A DNA stretch of 64,000 nucleotides from NCBI GenBank assembly GCA_900660155.1, contig CABFPE010000076.1, positions 1,392,240 to 1,456,239 of the forward strand, given 5' to 3'. The notes beneath the pieces were generated by a model. It saw only the letters and a program-made list of their open reading frames with translations, had not been told where the DNA came from and did not search any database. A program made the translations under genes and the position numbers. Positions 12,349 through 24,230 of this stretch are shown one piece after another. Every line of letters starts with the position of its first letter. Positions within the stretch are counted from its first letter, which is position 1. This stretch comes from Hofstenia miamia (taxonomy: Eukaryota; Xenacoelomorpha; Acoela; Hofsteniidae).

Positions 12349-13234
12349 TGTAGAATTGCAGGGTGCATCTAGCAGCTCAAACAGTATGAAGGTTGCAGAA
12401 GATTACCATTGCTGAGAGCAACATGTGCTCTAACAAAACAAATGAAGATCAGTAGTTTGCCAATTTCATTGTAGAAAACGTAATTCCAAGATGGCATTTA
12501 AAGTAGCAACCAATTCACACAGCATCTCACTGAAGCCAAGTCATTAGAATCCATCCTTACAATCCAAGGTGCTAATCATGTGTCTCAAGTTGTAATTTCT
12601 AGCTCAATAAAACCAATTTAACTCATTGTTTATCTTCTCAGCTCATGTAATAAAGATATTAAATAATGTGTAATTACCACGCATTTGTGTACACCAACAG
12701 CATAGTATATTTGCATTGTGTGATAGTTTGTGCATGTTCAATTGATAGATGTAGTAGTTGTTTTATTTCCTATGCCTATATGTAGCCTAAAGTGACCACA
12801 ATAGGGGTTCACATCTGTCATGGAGCAAGTTATCACCCTGGGCACAGTGGAGTTCTTTCTGCATTATCACTGGATCTTACAATTTCATTATTATAATATT
12901 CATACCAAAGCTAAAAAGGGTTAGTAATATTAAAAATAATAAAAAGCAAACATTATCCAGTGAGAACAAAATTTATTTGACATTTGATTACATTGTGTTC
13001 CCTATTTATAACAAGAAATGGTAAATATTTACCATTTAACAAAAGTTAAGTTGTTTCCCTCACAAATTAACTGAGTAATTACAAGTAATCTAAAGCTCAA
13101 GGGGACAATTACTAAATTTGAATCTTAAGTTCAAAAAGATTACAAATTAATAAATCATTAAACTAAATAGCACTTTAATTGGAGAGTGCCTAAAATCAAT
13201 TAAAAATAAAAGAGAGGCCCTGAGTGACTCTACA
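12349..13234 (-). repeat. Right (5') LTR of the Gypsy-type element
   Basis: An 886-bp direct repeat of 583-1473 with TGTAGAATTG and TGACTCTACA ends. Divergence from its partner is by eye about 10 percent, much of it C/T and G/A. Beyond its right end the flank (CGCCACCCC) does not repeat the sequence left of 583. Confidence 0.85.
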
Positions 13235-13673
13235 CGCCACCCCACAATTTGGGCTAGATAATCTGAAAAGATCTCTAGAAGCTACATGTTGCCCCATACT
13301 TTGAGGAAAGTACTCCCAAATTGTGTCCTTGCTTACACAATCATTTTTATATCAAACTATAAATAAACAAAATATGAAGGTAGAGTAGAAGTTGAAGCTA
13401 GGTAAACTCTATTAACTGTTCTCAACATGGTTTCTCAATTTATACAATTCAAGTTATTACATGTCTTTATTTACAATTGAAATCAATCACAAGATAGTCA
13501 TGTCATCAATTTCCCTAACAATTAAATTTGAGCAATACAATTAGCACCATTTGAGGGGACATGAAAACAGCTTTTGTAAAACTAAACTAGAAATAAATCA
13601 TTACATCATTCTGACATCAGTACAATCAAAATGAAAAATAATAATCACAAAAAAATCCCTGAATGACTCTACA
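13235..13673 (-). repeat. Partial LTR of a related family
   Basis: The segment ends CCCTGAATGACTCTACA, close to the CCCTGAGTGACTCTACA that ends the LTR at 13234, and shares a TTTGAGGGGACA motif at a similar distance from the end. A purine-rich run (CAGAAGAAGAAT on the minus strand) follows at once, as expected at the 3' LTR of an element lying to the right. Its other end is lost at the junction with the Gypsy-type element. Confidence 0.5.
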
Positions 13674-15275
13674 ATTCTTCTTCTGTTTGGGGATCTTCTA
13701 ACAATTCTGATTTGGATTTGATTATGTCCTCATCTTCTTAATATGCTTCCTCCTCTCTGATCATGTTAATTTGTTTTCTGCACTCATCTTTCCTGTGCCC
13801 CCTCTTTCCACAGGTGTAACACTTAATGTCTCTTTATCTAACTTTCTTTGACTTTCCCTTTTTATTTTTTATGTTGATGAACTTCTCTGTCTTATTTTAC
13901 CAATTGTTCTACCTGCTGGATGTAGTTTTGTATATCATCCATCTTTCTCATCTCTGTTGAGTTCAATATAATTTGGTATTGGTTTTTAAAACTTTCATTT
14001 TTGTAGTACTCTACAAAATCTCCAATCAATAATTTGTAGTCCCATTTCATATCAGTGTTTAGAAGTAGATAATGTTGGGATGCTGCTCCTGCTAAATATA
14101 ATGGGAATCTTGCTGCTGCTGCTTGTTGGCTCACTTTCCTCTCAGCTATTGTGATTTTGAGCATTTGCAGCCATTTGAGGAACATTGGATTGTAACTATT
14201 GACCTTTCTGTTGAATTTTGGCAGGGTTGCCTTGCAAGGTATCATATCATTATGACTGTACTCTGGTAGAATTGAGCTCTCATAGGTTGGTCTCCTTCAC
14301 ATGTTTATGTTTTCATTTATTGTAAGGTGGTTTGGTTACTGCTTTTGTTATTTCCTCAATGATTTTTTTCTTTTCCTGTTCCTTTTCCTCTTCTGCATCT
14401 GTAAATTGTTTTTTTAAATTTGATGGGTGATGCTTGTAGGCTTCTTTCTTTTAATTGCATGACTGCTATTTCATGCATTTGTGTTACCCTCTGATTTTCC
14501 TCTTCATTTCTTTGTATTGCTTTTAGTTTGTGTCTCAGACCTTCTAGCTCTCACATTTGGTTTTTGCAATTCTTGTCTCTGCCCAATTCTGTTAATCTGA
14601 GTTTATCTTTGAGCTGTTCTAGCTCTTGGGCTTGTATGTTGTTGTCTAGAATTAGCTGCTTGTTCTTGTCTTCTAATTGTTGGCATATCTTTTCCCATTT
14701 TGCATTCTGTTCCTGGAAACATTGTTAGTGCTTTAATATCCCTTTGGAAATTTTCACTTTGGTTTTCTAGGTGGTTGTCCATGTCTATTCTTAACTCACT
14801 CAGTGCATTTTCATTCTCCTGCTCTAGTCTTGCCATTCTTTCCACTAACATTTGTATCTTGGCTCTCAGTATTGTTTCAGTCTCATTTGTCTGTCTTAGA
14901 ATATTTAAGACTTTGCTGGATCCTGTTTTTGGGGACATATGTAGGGTTTCTAGTTCTGTAGGAGATGCATCTATCTCTGAACATGTTCTCCTTAGGGTGG
15001 GAGTTGTTTTGCTTGTGCCTCTCATGGTGCTACCTCTCCTTCCTCTTGTATTTGTCATTCGGATTTGCAATTAGTAGTAGCTTGCATTTTGGTATGATTC
15101 TTCATTTCTGAACCAGCTTCAAGCTAGGTGTAGTAGTAGTAGTAGCTGACTATGTGCTGTATTAGTGGTTTCTTCACATGTCTTTTGTTATTGCATGTCA
15201 TGGTTGCATTTCCTACTTGTTGACTTTAAGTCTTAAATTAGGATGTTGGCTTGATGATTCTTCTTCTTGTTCTTA
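13674..15275 (-). pseudogene. Fossil gag with CCHC zinc knuckle (second LTR element)
   Basis: Minus-strand frames give a coiled-coil-rich N-terminal part (14603-15070), the QQAAAARFPLYLAGA and KLLIGDFVEYYK gag motifs (13892-14245), and a clear CYTCGKRGHRKDEC zinc knuckle (13780-13821). The family resemblance to the gag at 10606-11427 is plain. No protease, RT or integrase motif lies between this gag and the LTR ends at 13673 and 15294. The piece is broken. Confidence 0.65.
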
Positions 15276-15293
15276 ATCTGTCATGGTCACCAT
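15276..15293 (-). other. Degenerate tRNA-Trp-type primer site
   Basis: The minus strand next to the LTR starts TGGTGACC and continues as a decayed version of the primer site at 12331-12348, ending in GATT. This points to the same primer tRNA in both families. Confidence 0.45.
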
Positions 15294-16557
15294 GTAGCAT
15301 CTGCTACCAGGCATTAACATAGAGTTAATTATTCCTTTAAATTATTATTTCTTGTTAGAAGCAGGTAGGGATGTACTGATCTAAATTTCTCTTTGCTTTG
15401 ATATAAGATATTGTAACATCCTCCACCTGGCCTATTCATACAGTGTATTATCATTAATAACTATCACTCAGTAAATGGCAGGTGAGGATTTACTGATTTA
15501 GTAAACCACCAGACGTTTCTCCTCTGTTTAACTGGTTAGGTTAATTGAGTATTAATCATCATTGTTTAGGTGACCAAGCCGTGTGATGTTTCCTCATTGA
15601 GTCATCTATGGGCTACTGCCAAAGCTGATCTCCACACCACAGTTCTCCTCCTTCATGAATGATTGACCAAGTCCATTGCACCATCTCAGCTCAATGGGAA
15701 TTTATTATGTGTACCCTACATTAGCTCAGTGCATGTACTCACATCAAGATGTAACTGACTTAAACTCAATTTTGTAAAGTGTTTGTTGGATTGAATAAGT
15801 AAAGCAACTGGGCATTGACACTAACTGCAGTTATTTAATATTAAAGTAGCCATTACTGTAAAATTACTGGCTTTAGAAATTAATTAATATGTTGCAGTTT
15901 CCTATACTTACATTTAATAACAATACATGTAAAGTCATTTATTCGGTCAATTATAGTCAAGTCTCCTACTATTAATAATAGATATATATCCCTAGGGTTC
16001 GGCTATCCAGCCATTTCAAGCATCTATTAAAATGTACATGTATAGATCGATAGTCAGACTAAGCAAGAATCGAAAAACTCCTATCCGTAACATAAGTGCT
16101 GTTTCATGACTGGCACAAGGACCCATCGAATTGCTCCTGTGATGGAATCCAGCCACTACTCAACACAACTTGCTTAGCTGAACATTTTATTAAATATAAA
16201 ACCAGATAAATGAAGAATGAAAATAAAATAAACTCCGAAGAATTTATTGTTCATCAATTTTCCTCTAAATTCTAAGCTATTTATTTAAAAAGTTTTAAGT
16301 ACCTCCTGATTTTGAAATTTGAATTAATCTTCTGCCAATATGGCTGTTCTTATGTAAGCGTAATTTTGCTTGTTACAATTTGTCAAAAAATACTTAATTG
16401 GCTCCAGTATTTTTCTCAGAATGTACAATATTGTAACTTGGTTGCATTTTACAAAATGAATAAGATAATTAACTAAATTTTTACAATCATATTTCTGATT
16501 ATATTTCATCACTATTAATCTCTTGTTTGCAGCTTATTCCTTTTGGGTGATGCTACA
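15294..16557 (-). repeat. LTR of family B (5' LTR of the second element)
   Basis: The segment runs from TGTAGCATCT to TGATGCTACA, has a primer-like site on its inner side, and its last ~130 bases recur at 1-145. Its middle and right parts are homologous, with heavy divergence, to 16600-18375. Confidence 0.7.
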
Positions 16558-18375
16558 ATATGTTGTTATTAACTGATATTAACTCAACAAATCTGATAAT
16601 ATTTAGGTATGGCATTGTTGCAGTTGTTAATGTGATTTCTCTCTCTTCCATTGTGGCCTCTGGCCAACTCCAATCCCTGAATCATTCCACACTCATATGC
16701 CTCAATTGTTGATCAAGTAGTTCTAAGTTCAGCTCAACAAAGTAACTTATGTGTTCCCTATCCTAACTCAGTGCAAACCTCAAGGCAGGATGTAACTGAC
16801 TTAACCCCAATTTGTAGTGTGTAAAGTGTACTTTGCAACCTGGCAATGTCATTAGCTGCTTAATAAATATCACTTTACCCATTACCAAAAACTATTGGCT
16901 TTAATTAGCATTGATAATCAAATAGATAATTACAACAATACATTCTATTTATCAGTCTATTTATAAGTCACATAATTAGTCAAGATAATCCTAGATAACA
17001 ACTTTGGTTGTTTTTACATTGTTTATGGTTGTTTCATACTATTGGTTGTTGCAGCAACCATTAACATCATAATAACAACAATTAATACTAATTTGAGCAA
17101 CTAAAAATGTGATAATTTAAGATTCAAGCAGATGCTTGCAAATAGAAATCACTTCATCATTTTGATTACTAGATCATTTTTATATAAAGAACGGAATTGC
17201 AAAAAGCTTTTTTGAAATATTAAATTTCTGAAAAATTATAATATACTTTGTAAGCGAATTTTCAAAATAATTTATTAATGAATATGTGGACACCTTCAAA
17301 TTATCTGTCAGATAAAAAAGTTACATTTGAGCAGAAGAGATTCTTTACAATTTAAAAAAGAATTATTTCAAAATTATACTTAACTTTAAAAGTTTAAATT
17401 TTTGTTAAATTTGGCAGATTTTTATGCTAATTGTTATCATTTAAAATCAAGACATTCATTCAAAATTTCAGCAAATTTTGTATTTAATGCATTTATTATA
17501 TTACTGTTCTGCCCTTTGTTGGGCTTGTGTTAGTTTAAACAGCAATGTTTGAACTGATTATCAATATAAATTTGATGCATTGCATATAAAAGTAATGCTA
17601 GAACAATCATGGGCAACATAAAATAATGTTGTTATGACCTAAAAATAGTGCTTTTTTATTCAGAAAAAACAACCAAAAAGCAACCTAATGTGACATTGTT
17701 GGAACAACGTTGTTTAGACCAGTCAAAAGGGTACCATTTCAATGTTAAAACAACCATAAGAAAACAACTAAAAAACAACGTTGTTTAGACCAAAATTTGT
17801 TATCTGGGATATAGTATAGATGTAACCTACAATAGGCTAACTCTCCCTATCTCTGAGTTTCATTATTTAATACATGTAAATGGATGAATCAATAGTCAGC
17901 TAAATGGAGAAAAACTCCTATTTTTACCCCTAATGTAAATGCAGGTTCATGGCTTGGATCAAGGACCCTCGAATTGCTCCTGATGTGTGCCCAAGCCACT
18001 ACTAATGCATCTACAATTTAGCTTGACATTGATTAATAATAAGCAAAGCAAATTAAATCTAAGAATAAGATTTCCAAGTTTCCAAATTGATTTCTGCTCT
18101 ATTTATAGTTCAATTTCAAAAAGTACCTGTCATTTGAAATTTGAATTTATTGTCTTCCAAAAATGCCTAAAAATAATGGATGTGTTATTGCCCCCTTCAT
18201 TTTGCCAAATTATTCATCTACAAGTACTAATTTGCTATATTGCTTCTTGGTTGAATTTTACAAACATAATGATGATAAATAAATTTAAATTATTTTTAAT
18301 CATTAAATAATAATTCAATCTTAATTCTGACTAATCATCCAATCTTCTCATCTTAGCAGCATTATGCTTTGGACA
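16558..18375 (-). repeat. Older LTR copy of family B, interrupted by a DNA element
   Basis: Two blocks align by eye with the LTR at 15294-16557: 16620-16985 (shared GATGTAACTGACTTAA and a TATTGGCTTTAATTAGCA-like run) and 17810-18375 (shared CAAGGACCC.CGAATTGCTCCTG and AGCCACTACT). Between them sits a 0.8-kb inverted-repeat element. The ends are approximate. Confidence 0.6.
16990..17808. mobile_element. Non-autonomous DNA element (MITE-like) inside an LTR
   Basis: The left end reads CCTAGATAACAACTTTG and the right end, reverse complemented, reads CCCAGATAACAAATTTTG, giving terminal inverted repeats. The ~819-bp body has no transposase frame. Its subterminal parts carry many copies of a GGTTGTTTT or AAAACAACC motif, and AACAACGTTGTTTAGACC occurs twice near the right end (about 17713 and 17776). 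It interrupts sequence otherwise homologous to the LTR at 15294-16557. The superfamily cannot be assigned and no target duplication was settled. Confidence 0.6.
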
Positions 18376-18399
18376 CATGATGATAAAAACCTCTTTGTT

Positions 18400-19620
18400 A
18401 CCATTTGGTAGGTGCACTCACTGGTGTAAATTCTTAGTATCTGATAATATTTATTCAGTGATGTAGAAACTTTCATCTCTGACCATATACATTACTGTTT
18501 TGGGAAGTGTGTCTCTGTTTGCCACAAGTTTTCCATTGTACTTTTTGCAGGATGATTGATTTCTTATTTGGAGCTTCTTATGTAGATGATATTTGGTTGA
18601 AAAATTGGTTCCTTGGTGTAGTATTAGTGTTCTCCATTTTAGATTGTATTCTAATGTTATTCTCCATAGAGATTTGTATTTTAACAAATTTCTTAATGAA
18701 AATTTTGATGGCAATTGTCAATGACACATTTCATTTCAAAGCATCTTCTAAATGATGGTAACATGCCAGATTGTATATGGGTGTAGAGAGTTAAAGTAAA
18801 TGATTTACTTTAAGAATATATTTGGATAAGTCATTTTGTTAGATGTTATATAGCATCATCTTGTATTGTTCTCTGGTGTATTCATTATTAAATGTTTGAT
18901 TCTAGTTCAGCAGTTAATTTATCATAATCTCTCTTTGCACTTGGGTCTAAGCTATGTAAACATGGAGTGCCCAATTCTTTAAGTAGAGTGGCAATTGTAC
19001 AAGGTAATTTTCCTTTGTGCCTCCTTTTTGAGATATCTATATTTCAAATAGTACAAGCCACTCAGAGAAAGTCTATTAATTTTTACTGAGTTTCTCAGAG
19101 TTGTATTGCAGAATTTTTAGGAATTTGATGTTTACCTGGTAACATTAATCTGCACCCTTTGATTTCAGGATCAAATACATGTTGAGGTGTTGGTTCTTCC
19201 TCTATTCTGCTGATTCTCTGTATCAATGTGTGAGATGGAGAGTTAGCTGGAGTAAAGTTGATTTTGCTGTTGGAGGAATTGCTAGTTTCATTTCTTTGAT
19301 TCCATTTTTGAGTAGCTAGAATTTGAAATCAAATTGAGCTTCCTGATGATCTAGCAGGTTGGAAATTTTTTGAGATTATCTGCTCTTCAGATATTTCTAT
19401 TCATTTAAAGGAGTTGGGGACAGATAGCACCAGAGCAAGTTATTTTTTCAGTAATTTTAACAATTGCAAGACTAAGTTGGGCTTTAGCTTTTTAGCTTTA
19501 GTCATGAAATGTTTAGTGTCTGAAGGAATTTCAGTAGTCATTTTCATGCAATTTGATAGAATGATAAAGGAAATAACTAGAGTTGAGTTTATTAGAGATT
19601 CTGCATTATAACCAGAATAC
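18400..19620 (-). pseudogene. Very decayed gag-like relic
   Basis: On the minus strand a YTREQYKMMLYNI stretch (around 18830-18890) matches the FKNQYQIILN part of the gag at 13892-14245, and Lys/Asn/Gln-rich frames surround it. It lies just inside the old LTR copy ending at ~18375, where a gag would be expected. Too decayed for finer annotation. Confidence 0.35.
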
Positions 19621-19639
19621 AAATGATAGTAATTCTTGA

Positions 19640-22440
19640 GATTTCAAAATAACAATGGCTTTTGTTGGTATATACTTTCAAGTATTCATTAAAGGTAAAT
19701 AGAAAAACAACAGTATCTTACTGTTGAGTTGTTGGTATATAAAGTTGCTAAGATAGCAGAGAGAAAATAATTGAGAACTAGTTTATTCAGAATCTTCTTT
19801 AAAAATTGTGTAACAATTTAGCATGAGTTCATTTACAAAATAATGAAAGAAAAGTGACCACTAGTTTCTTCTGAGGTTTCTTTAGACTTTGAGTAATAAG
19901 TAAGTGAGAAATTTGTAAAGAAAATTGTAATTAAGATTATCTTCTGCATGTCCTTTGAGCATTATGTAGCATTATCATGAATAGCATTAATAGAGTAATC
20001 AAGTAATATCTAGTGATGAAGCTGCATATAACAAATAGTAGAAAGCAAAGGCAAAAGCATCTATTAATAAATGAATAAACAATATAAGTATGACCAATCA
20101 CAAAAAGTTGCATGCACAATTTACCTGAGAGTAATTTGATTAGTAGCATGAGAGCAAATGCACTGAAACAAACTAGAATAAAATTGTGACAGCTGAAACA
20201 AACAAACCAGCTATTAGAATAGTTAGGAGACATATATATTACCTTTTATTAATTTGCAACATACATAGTATAGATTAGATTGCATTTTGATTTTCAGTTG
20301 TTTATGTTACTTTTATTATCATTTCATTTCATGCTTGTGAATTTATTAACCATATTTACAATCAACATATTTATCTATCCATTTTCATTGATTTTTTAGT
20401 TATTCTTAATATGTAACCTTAAAATAATGCAGTATTATTGGGAGAGTTATTTAACTTTACTCACTTTTGATATGGAATTAATAACTAAGCTTGTTGTTTT
20501 AAACAGCCAAACCAACTTAAGCAAAATTCTATGGTTAGAATTTTTTGGTAAATTTTAGCTATAACTATTTGCAAAATTTGCATGTATTCACACAAGACAA
20601 TGGTTATATGAGCATGTTATTAAGGTATTCTAATTTATCTTACTAGAGAAGTTTGTTTGTTATGTAATTGAAAGATGATTATTAACATTAAACTTAAATC
20701 TTAGATGTAATTATAAATATACTACACTTTATGCTCATTTGTAAAATGATGTGAATCTCAGATTAAATAACACATGTTTAGAATGTTTAAATTGTGATAA
20801 TTTATCAATTAAATAGTTGACACACACTCTAGACATGTTATGTAAATTTATTAAACTCTTATTTTGCAAACTTTAGTTTTGAGCTGACTTTAACAATACA
20901 CTTAGTAAATTATCTAAAGTTCGTGAAGTTACCATTTTTATTTAGCAAACAAGTAAGCATACTAATTAAGACAAACAAGATCCAGACTCTGGCTTTGAAG
21001 CCATAAAACATCTTTTGACATGAAACTAACTAAGGTTGTTTTTCTATTAAGCAAGTTAATCTCAAATTAGGAGAAAATGCTTGTACAACTTAAATTAATA
21101 TCAACTATGTTTTTCCAAAAGCTTAGTATACTGACTTCATAAGTCTAACATAAGATGGTAATGGTTCAAACATAATGATCAAGATAAGTAAATCCCTAAC
21201 CCTTAAAGTTTTCTTGTGATTACTTAAAATCACGCTCAAAAGGCAAAAACTCAATCTTGGACAAATAACTTGAACTCAACTTGAAAACCCTGCACAAATA
21301 TTATAGGATTTGATGATTTGCATAGTGCTGCAGACAGATGACAGGTTGTCATCAACACTTCCTCTATAGATATTTTCTACATTTTAATATTTCCTTGAAT
21401 ATTCTGTGTATTAGTTGTTCTTATTAGTCTCTTTCTTGAAATGTTGGTTTCTTTTAACTCTGCTTAAAAACAGTGTTATTGTCATGTATCCATCCCTAGC
21501 TATGAATTTTTTATCTGTTTGCTATTAATATTTTCTTTAGCTGTTAGCAGCCTAAGGGGAAGCTTAACTTTTAGAATATAGTGCCTCAACTTGAATTATT
21601 TTGGTGAGATTTGTTTTTGGAGTATAACTGTTTATTACAAATTAAATTTGGAAGGTTTTAGATTTGGAGGTGGAAAAAGTACCAACGGATTTCGCAAATT
21701 GCAAGAACCAATCATTTTGTAGTATCATTGTTACTTTGCTTTTGAATTTAGCAAAGATTTCGTAATTGAATTATGAATTACTTACTATATCTATAATATA
21801 TATTAAGTATTACATTCTATAGTTATTTTTTACTCTAAGCGTAGGCAATTTATAAAATCAGTATGTATATAAACATTTTATAACAGGAACTTTATTTGTG
21901 TTAACTAGTTACCAACACTTACAAATTTCAATATAGAACATTGAATATTGAAGTGAATATTTCTAACCTGGAAATATGTGCTATGATAGAAACAAAATTT
22001 ATCTTTATGTAATGGTTTGAAATTTAAAATCCGCCATTTAAACACCCTGCTTTTCCCTGGATCTGCTCATCTAATTAACCTTTCCTAGATTTTTAAAAAC
22101 CAGGCTTTCAACTATCTCATTGTGTCTCAAATTTCTTGATCTGTTTTTGCTTAATAAATTGTATTTCAAAAACTAAAATTCTTTCCATCTATCAATTTTC
22201 GTGATTCTCCTCTAAAGTTCTTTTAACTCGCACCTGTGTTAACCTTTCTATCGCGTAATTTAACTTGCGAATTTAGTAATTTCAAAAATTGAACTCTATT
22301 TGTGGTTGCCTGTTCGTCTTTTCAAACAAAGTATTATCTTGATTTTTCAACCCTCTCTTTGAAGTAGACTTTCTATCTAACTGTAACACATTTCCTTTCT
22401 TCAATGACTCCTCTTCTCAGTTTCGCGGTCAGTTTTCAAT
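19640..22440. other. A+T-rich stretch without recognisable genes
   Basis: Only short chance frames are present. The hydrophobic minus-strand frame at 19937-20233 resembles the leader region of the LTR elements in position and composition but has no family signature. No inverted-repeat pair, tRNA or coding motif was seen in 20300-22440. Confidence 0.5.
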
Positions 22441-22460
22441 GTTCTTCCTCATTAATTTTT

Positions 22461-22462
<2 letters not shown>

Positions 22463-22494
<32 letters not shown>
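22463..22494. repeat. (AAT)n microsatellite
   Basis: An uninterrupted run of about ten AAT units. Read on the minus strand it follows a 3'-UTR-like A+T-rich segment (22495-22780), so it could be the tail of a retroposon inserted in minus orientation; no coding part confirms that. Confidence 0.9.
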
Positions 22495-22496
<2 letters not shown>

Positions 22497-22832
22497 GATT
22501 TAATCGAAATTAATGGTGTATACAAAAGTAAAATAATATATTTACAAACAAACGAAAAAGGGGAGAAAGCAGTGAAAATTAGATGCGAAAATGGCAAGAG
22601 AAGCATTTGCAATAAGGAAATGGGTTGCATTTAGATAAAAAGCCGAATTCAGAGATAGCAGACAGAAGAAATAGGAGGATGCGTTGTTTGAAAAGTCTAG
22701 CAGGCGACCACAAATTGAGTTCAAGATTAGAAATTACGAAATTAGCTGGTGGAATTACACTAAAAACAAAGTTATTGGAACAGGTGAAGTGAAATCTCCG
22801 AAATAAATTTCCCATACTATTCTATAAATGTA

Positions 22833-22928
22833 TTTGTGGTGACTTTAAAATAAATTACTATAACAATCTTGAAAAAAATTTTTGTGGTGACTTTAAAATA
22901 AATTACTATAACAATCTTGAAAAAAATT
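22833..22928 (+). repeat. 48-bp in-frame tandem duplication in LINE endonuclease
   Basis: Two 48-bp units (22833-22880 and 22881-22928) are nearly identical and encode FCGDFKINYYNNLEKN-type peptides in the same frame. GDF[N/K] is the conserved Asp-containing motif of AP-like endonucleases, so the duplication doubles a catalytic motif. Confidence 0.85.
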
Positions 22929-23490
22929 GTTAAACGAAGTCTGTGCCACATACGATTTTCACTGTGTGAATACTGACTGTCCTACTCGAAATATCAAATT
23001 CAGACGTGTTTTAAATCCATTTATTATCTTTGAATCATTCAGTGACCGTGCTCTTTGCGCCTATATAAGTAATATAACTAATAAAACTAATCATTTCAAA
23101 ATAACATATACAAGGGATTATCTAAATTATTCAGACGAAATAATGGAAGGACATTTGAAAAAATATCGTTCAATTACATGTACACACTAAAATCTGGATC
23201 TTGTATGATTAATTGTTTCAAAAGAAATTTGCAATGCAAGTAAGCATTAAAAGAAAACTTTAATCTTGCAAAAACAGAACCGACTACCACTAATTTGACT
23301 AATTACGAAAAATCAAAGAAGATAAATAAAGAAAAAAAAAATCTGCTTTAAAAGTTTTTCGATACCTAAGTAAAAAATGCGATATATTAATAAAATTTTG
23401 GGAAAAAGTAAAGGAATTTCAACTGACTTTAACGAATTAAAAATTGATAACGAAACTAGGATAGAAAAAACAAAAATAATAGACCACCTA

Positions 23491-24230
23491 AAGAAGAAGA
23501 AGAAGAAGAAAAAGTATATTATATCAGAAAGTACATCCAATATATTATATTCAACAAGAGGGAATGGTGATTAAGATGTCGTCCCCTTCAGCAGGTATCT
23601 TTGTGGGAATATACGTCGGAAAATCTGCTTTTTCGACTCGCAGCATGGTTTGCGAGGTCTGAGTGTAGTAGATGCATATGCGCTTCTCTCCGGAATGATG
23701 TCTTTCAAGATGTGATTTTGATTAGCTTCAATTTCTGCGTAGACTTTGGCTTCTGTGCGGTCAATAATGTCCAGTATAGGCTCAAATTCCTCAATTGCTC
23801 CAATTTTCAACGCACGCTTTTGTACCGCGTCAATTTTTTGTAGGATCTTTTTGGGAGCACCTCCCCATGCAAGGCATGCAAGGGATAAATTAGCCAAAAC
23901 AAGAGTTTTATACAATAGCTGCAACTCAGCTTTGGAATACCCCATTGACTGTAATTTCCCCAGTAAGTAGACATTGGAAGAAGCCCTTTTAACACTCTTC
24001 TGGATATGTTTCTCGAAAGATAATCTTGCAGAGAACGTAATCCCAAGAATAGTTATCTCTTCGACGCTGGGGATACCGTGAACATTCTGGAAGCAATGGG
24101 CTCGGTTAGAAAACAAAATACGAAGCTCCTTAGATTTCTCGTTATTGACCCTAAAATGATTAATCGAACACCATGTAAGAATGTCATCAACTACTTCAGC
24201 AGAGGTGTCGACACTCGAGGAAACGCCCAC
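23491..24230 (-). mobile_element. 5'-truncated LINE fragment inserted in LINE copy A
   Basis: A 219-codon open frame (23571-24230) encodes the end of a LINE RT and its C-terminal part: a WCSINHFRVNNEKSKEL thumb region, then ITILGITFSARLSFEKHI, and a LACLAWGGAPKKILQKIDAVQKRA stretch close to the usual LINE consensus (PxxxxxLxxIQxRA). Downstream on the minus strand is a short 3' tail ending in a (TTC)n run (23491-23514). Target-primed integration commonly yields 5' truncation and a simple-repeat tail. The flanks carry CTAAAG and TTAAAG, a possible short target duplication. This fragment is less decayed than its host copy and is of a different family. Confidence 0.75.

Larger units (their letters stand above)
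583..13234 (-). mobile_element. Fossil Ty3/Gypsy-type LTR retrotransposon
   Basis: The element has two LTRs (583-1473 and 12349-13234), a primer site next to the right LTR and a short purine tract next to the left one. In minus-strand order the parts are gag-like (about 11980-10290), aspartic protease with DTGAS, reverse transcriptase with YWQIPM, an integrase region, and a long segment of unknown coding after integrase. That order is the Ty3/Gypsy one. The element is broken in many places, probably ten or more. By eye its LTRs differ at roughly one base in ten, so it is old. Two N-marked joints (7854, 9359) duplicate about 1.0 and 0.9 kb inside it and look like assembly overlaps. No convincing short target duplication is seen at its ends. 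Confidence 0.85.

Noticed and set aside
19937-20233. Hydrophobic 98-codon frame as a membrane protein gene
   Set aside because: A+T-rich DNA read in a Leu/Phe/Ile-rich frame gives such peptides by chance; no splice, family or context support.
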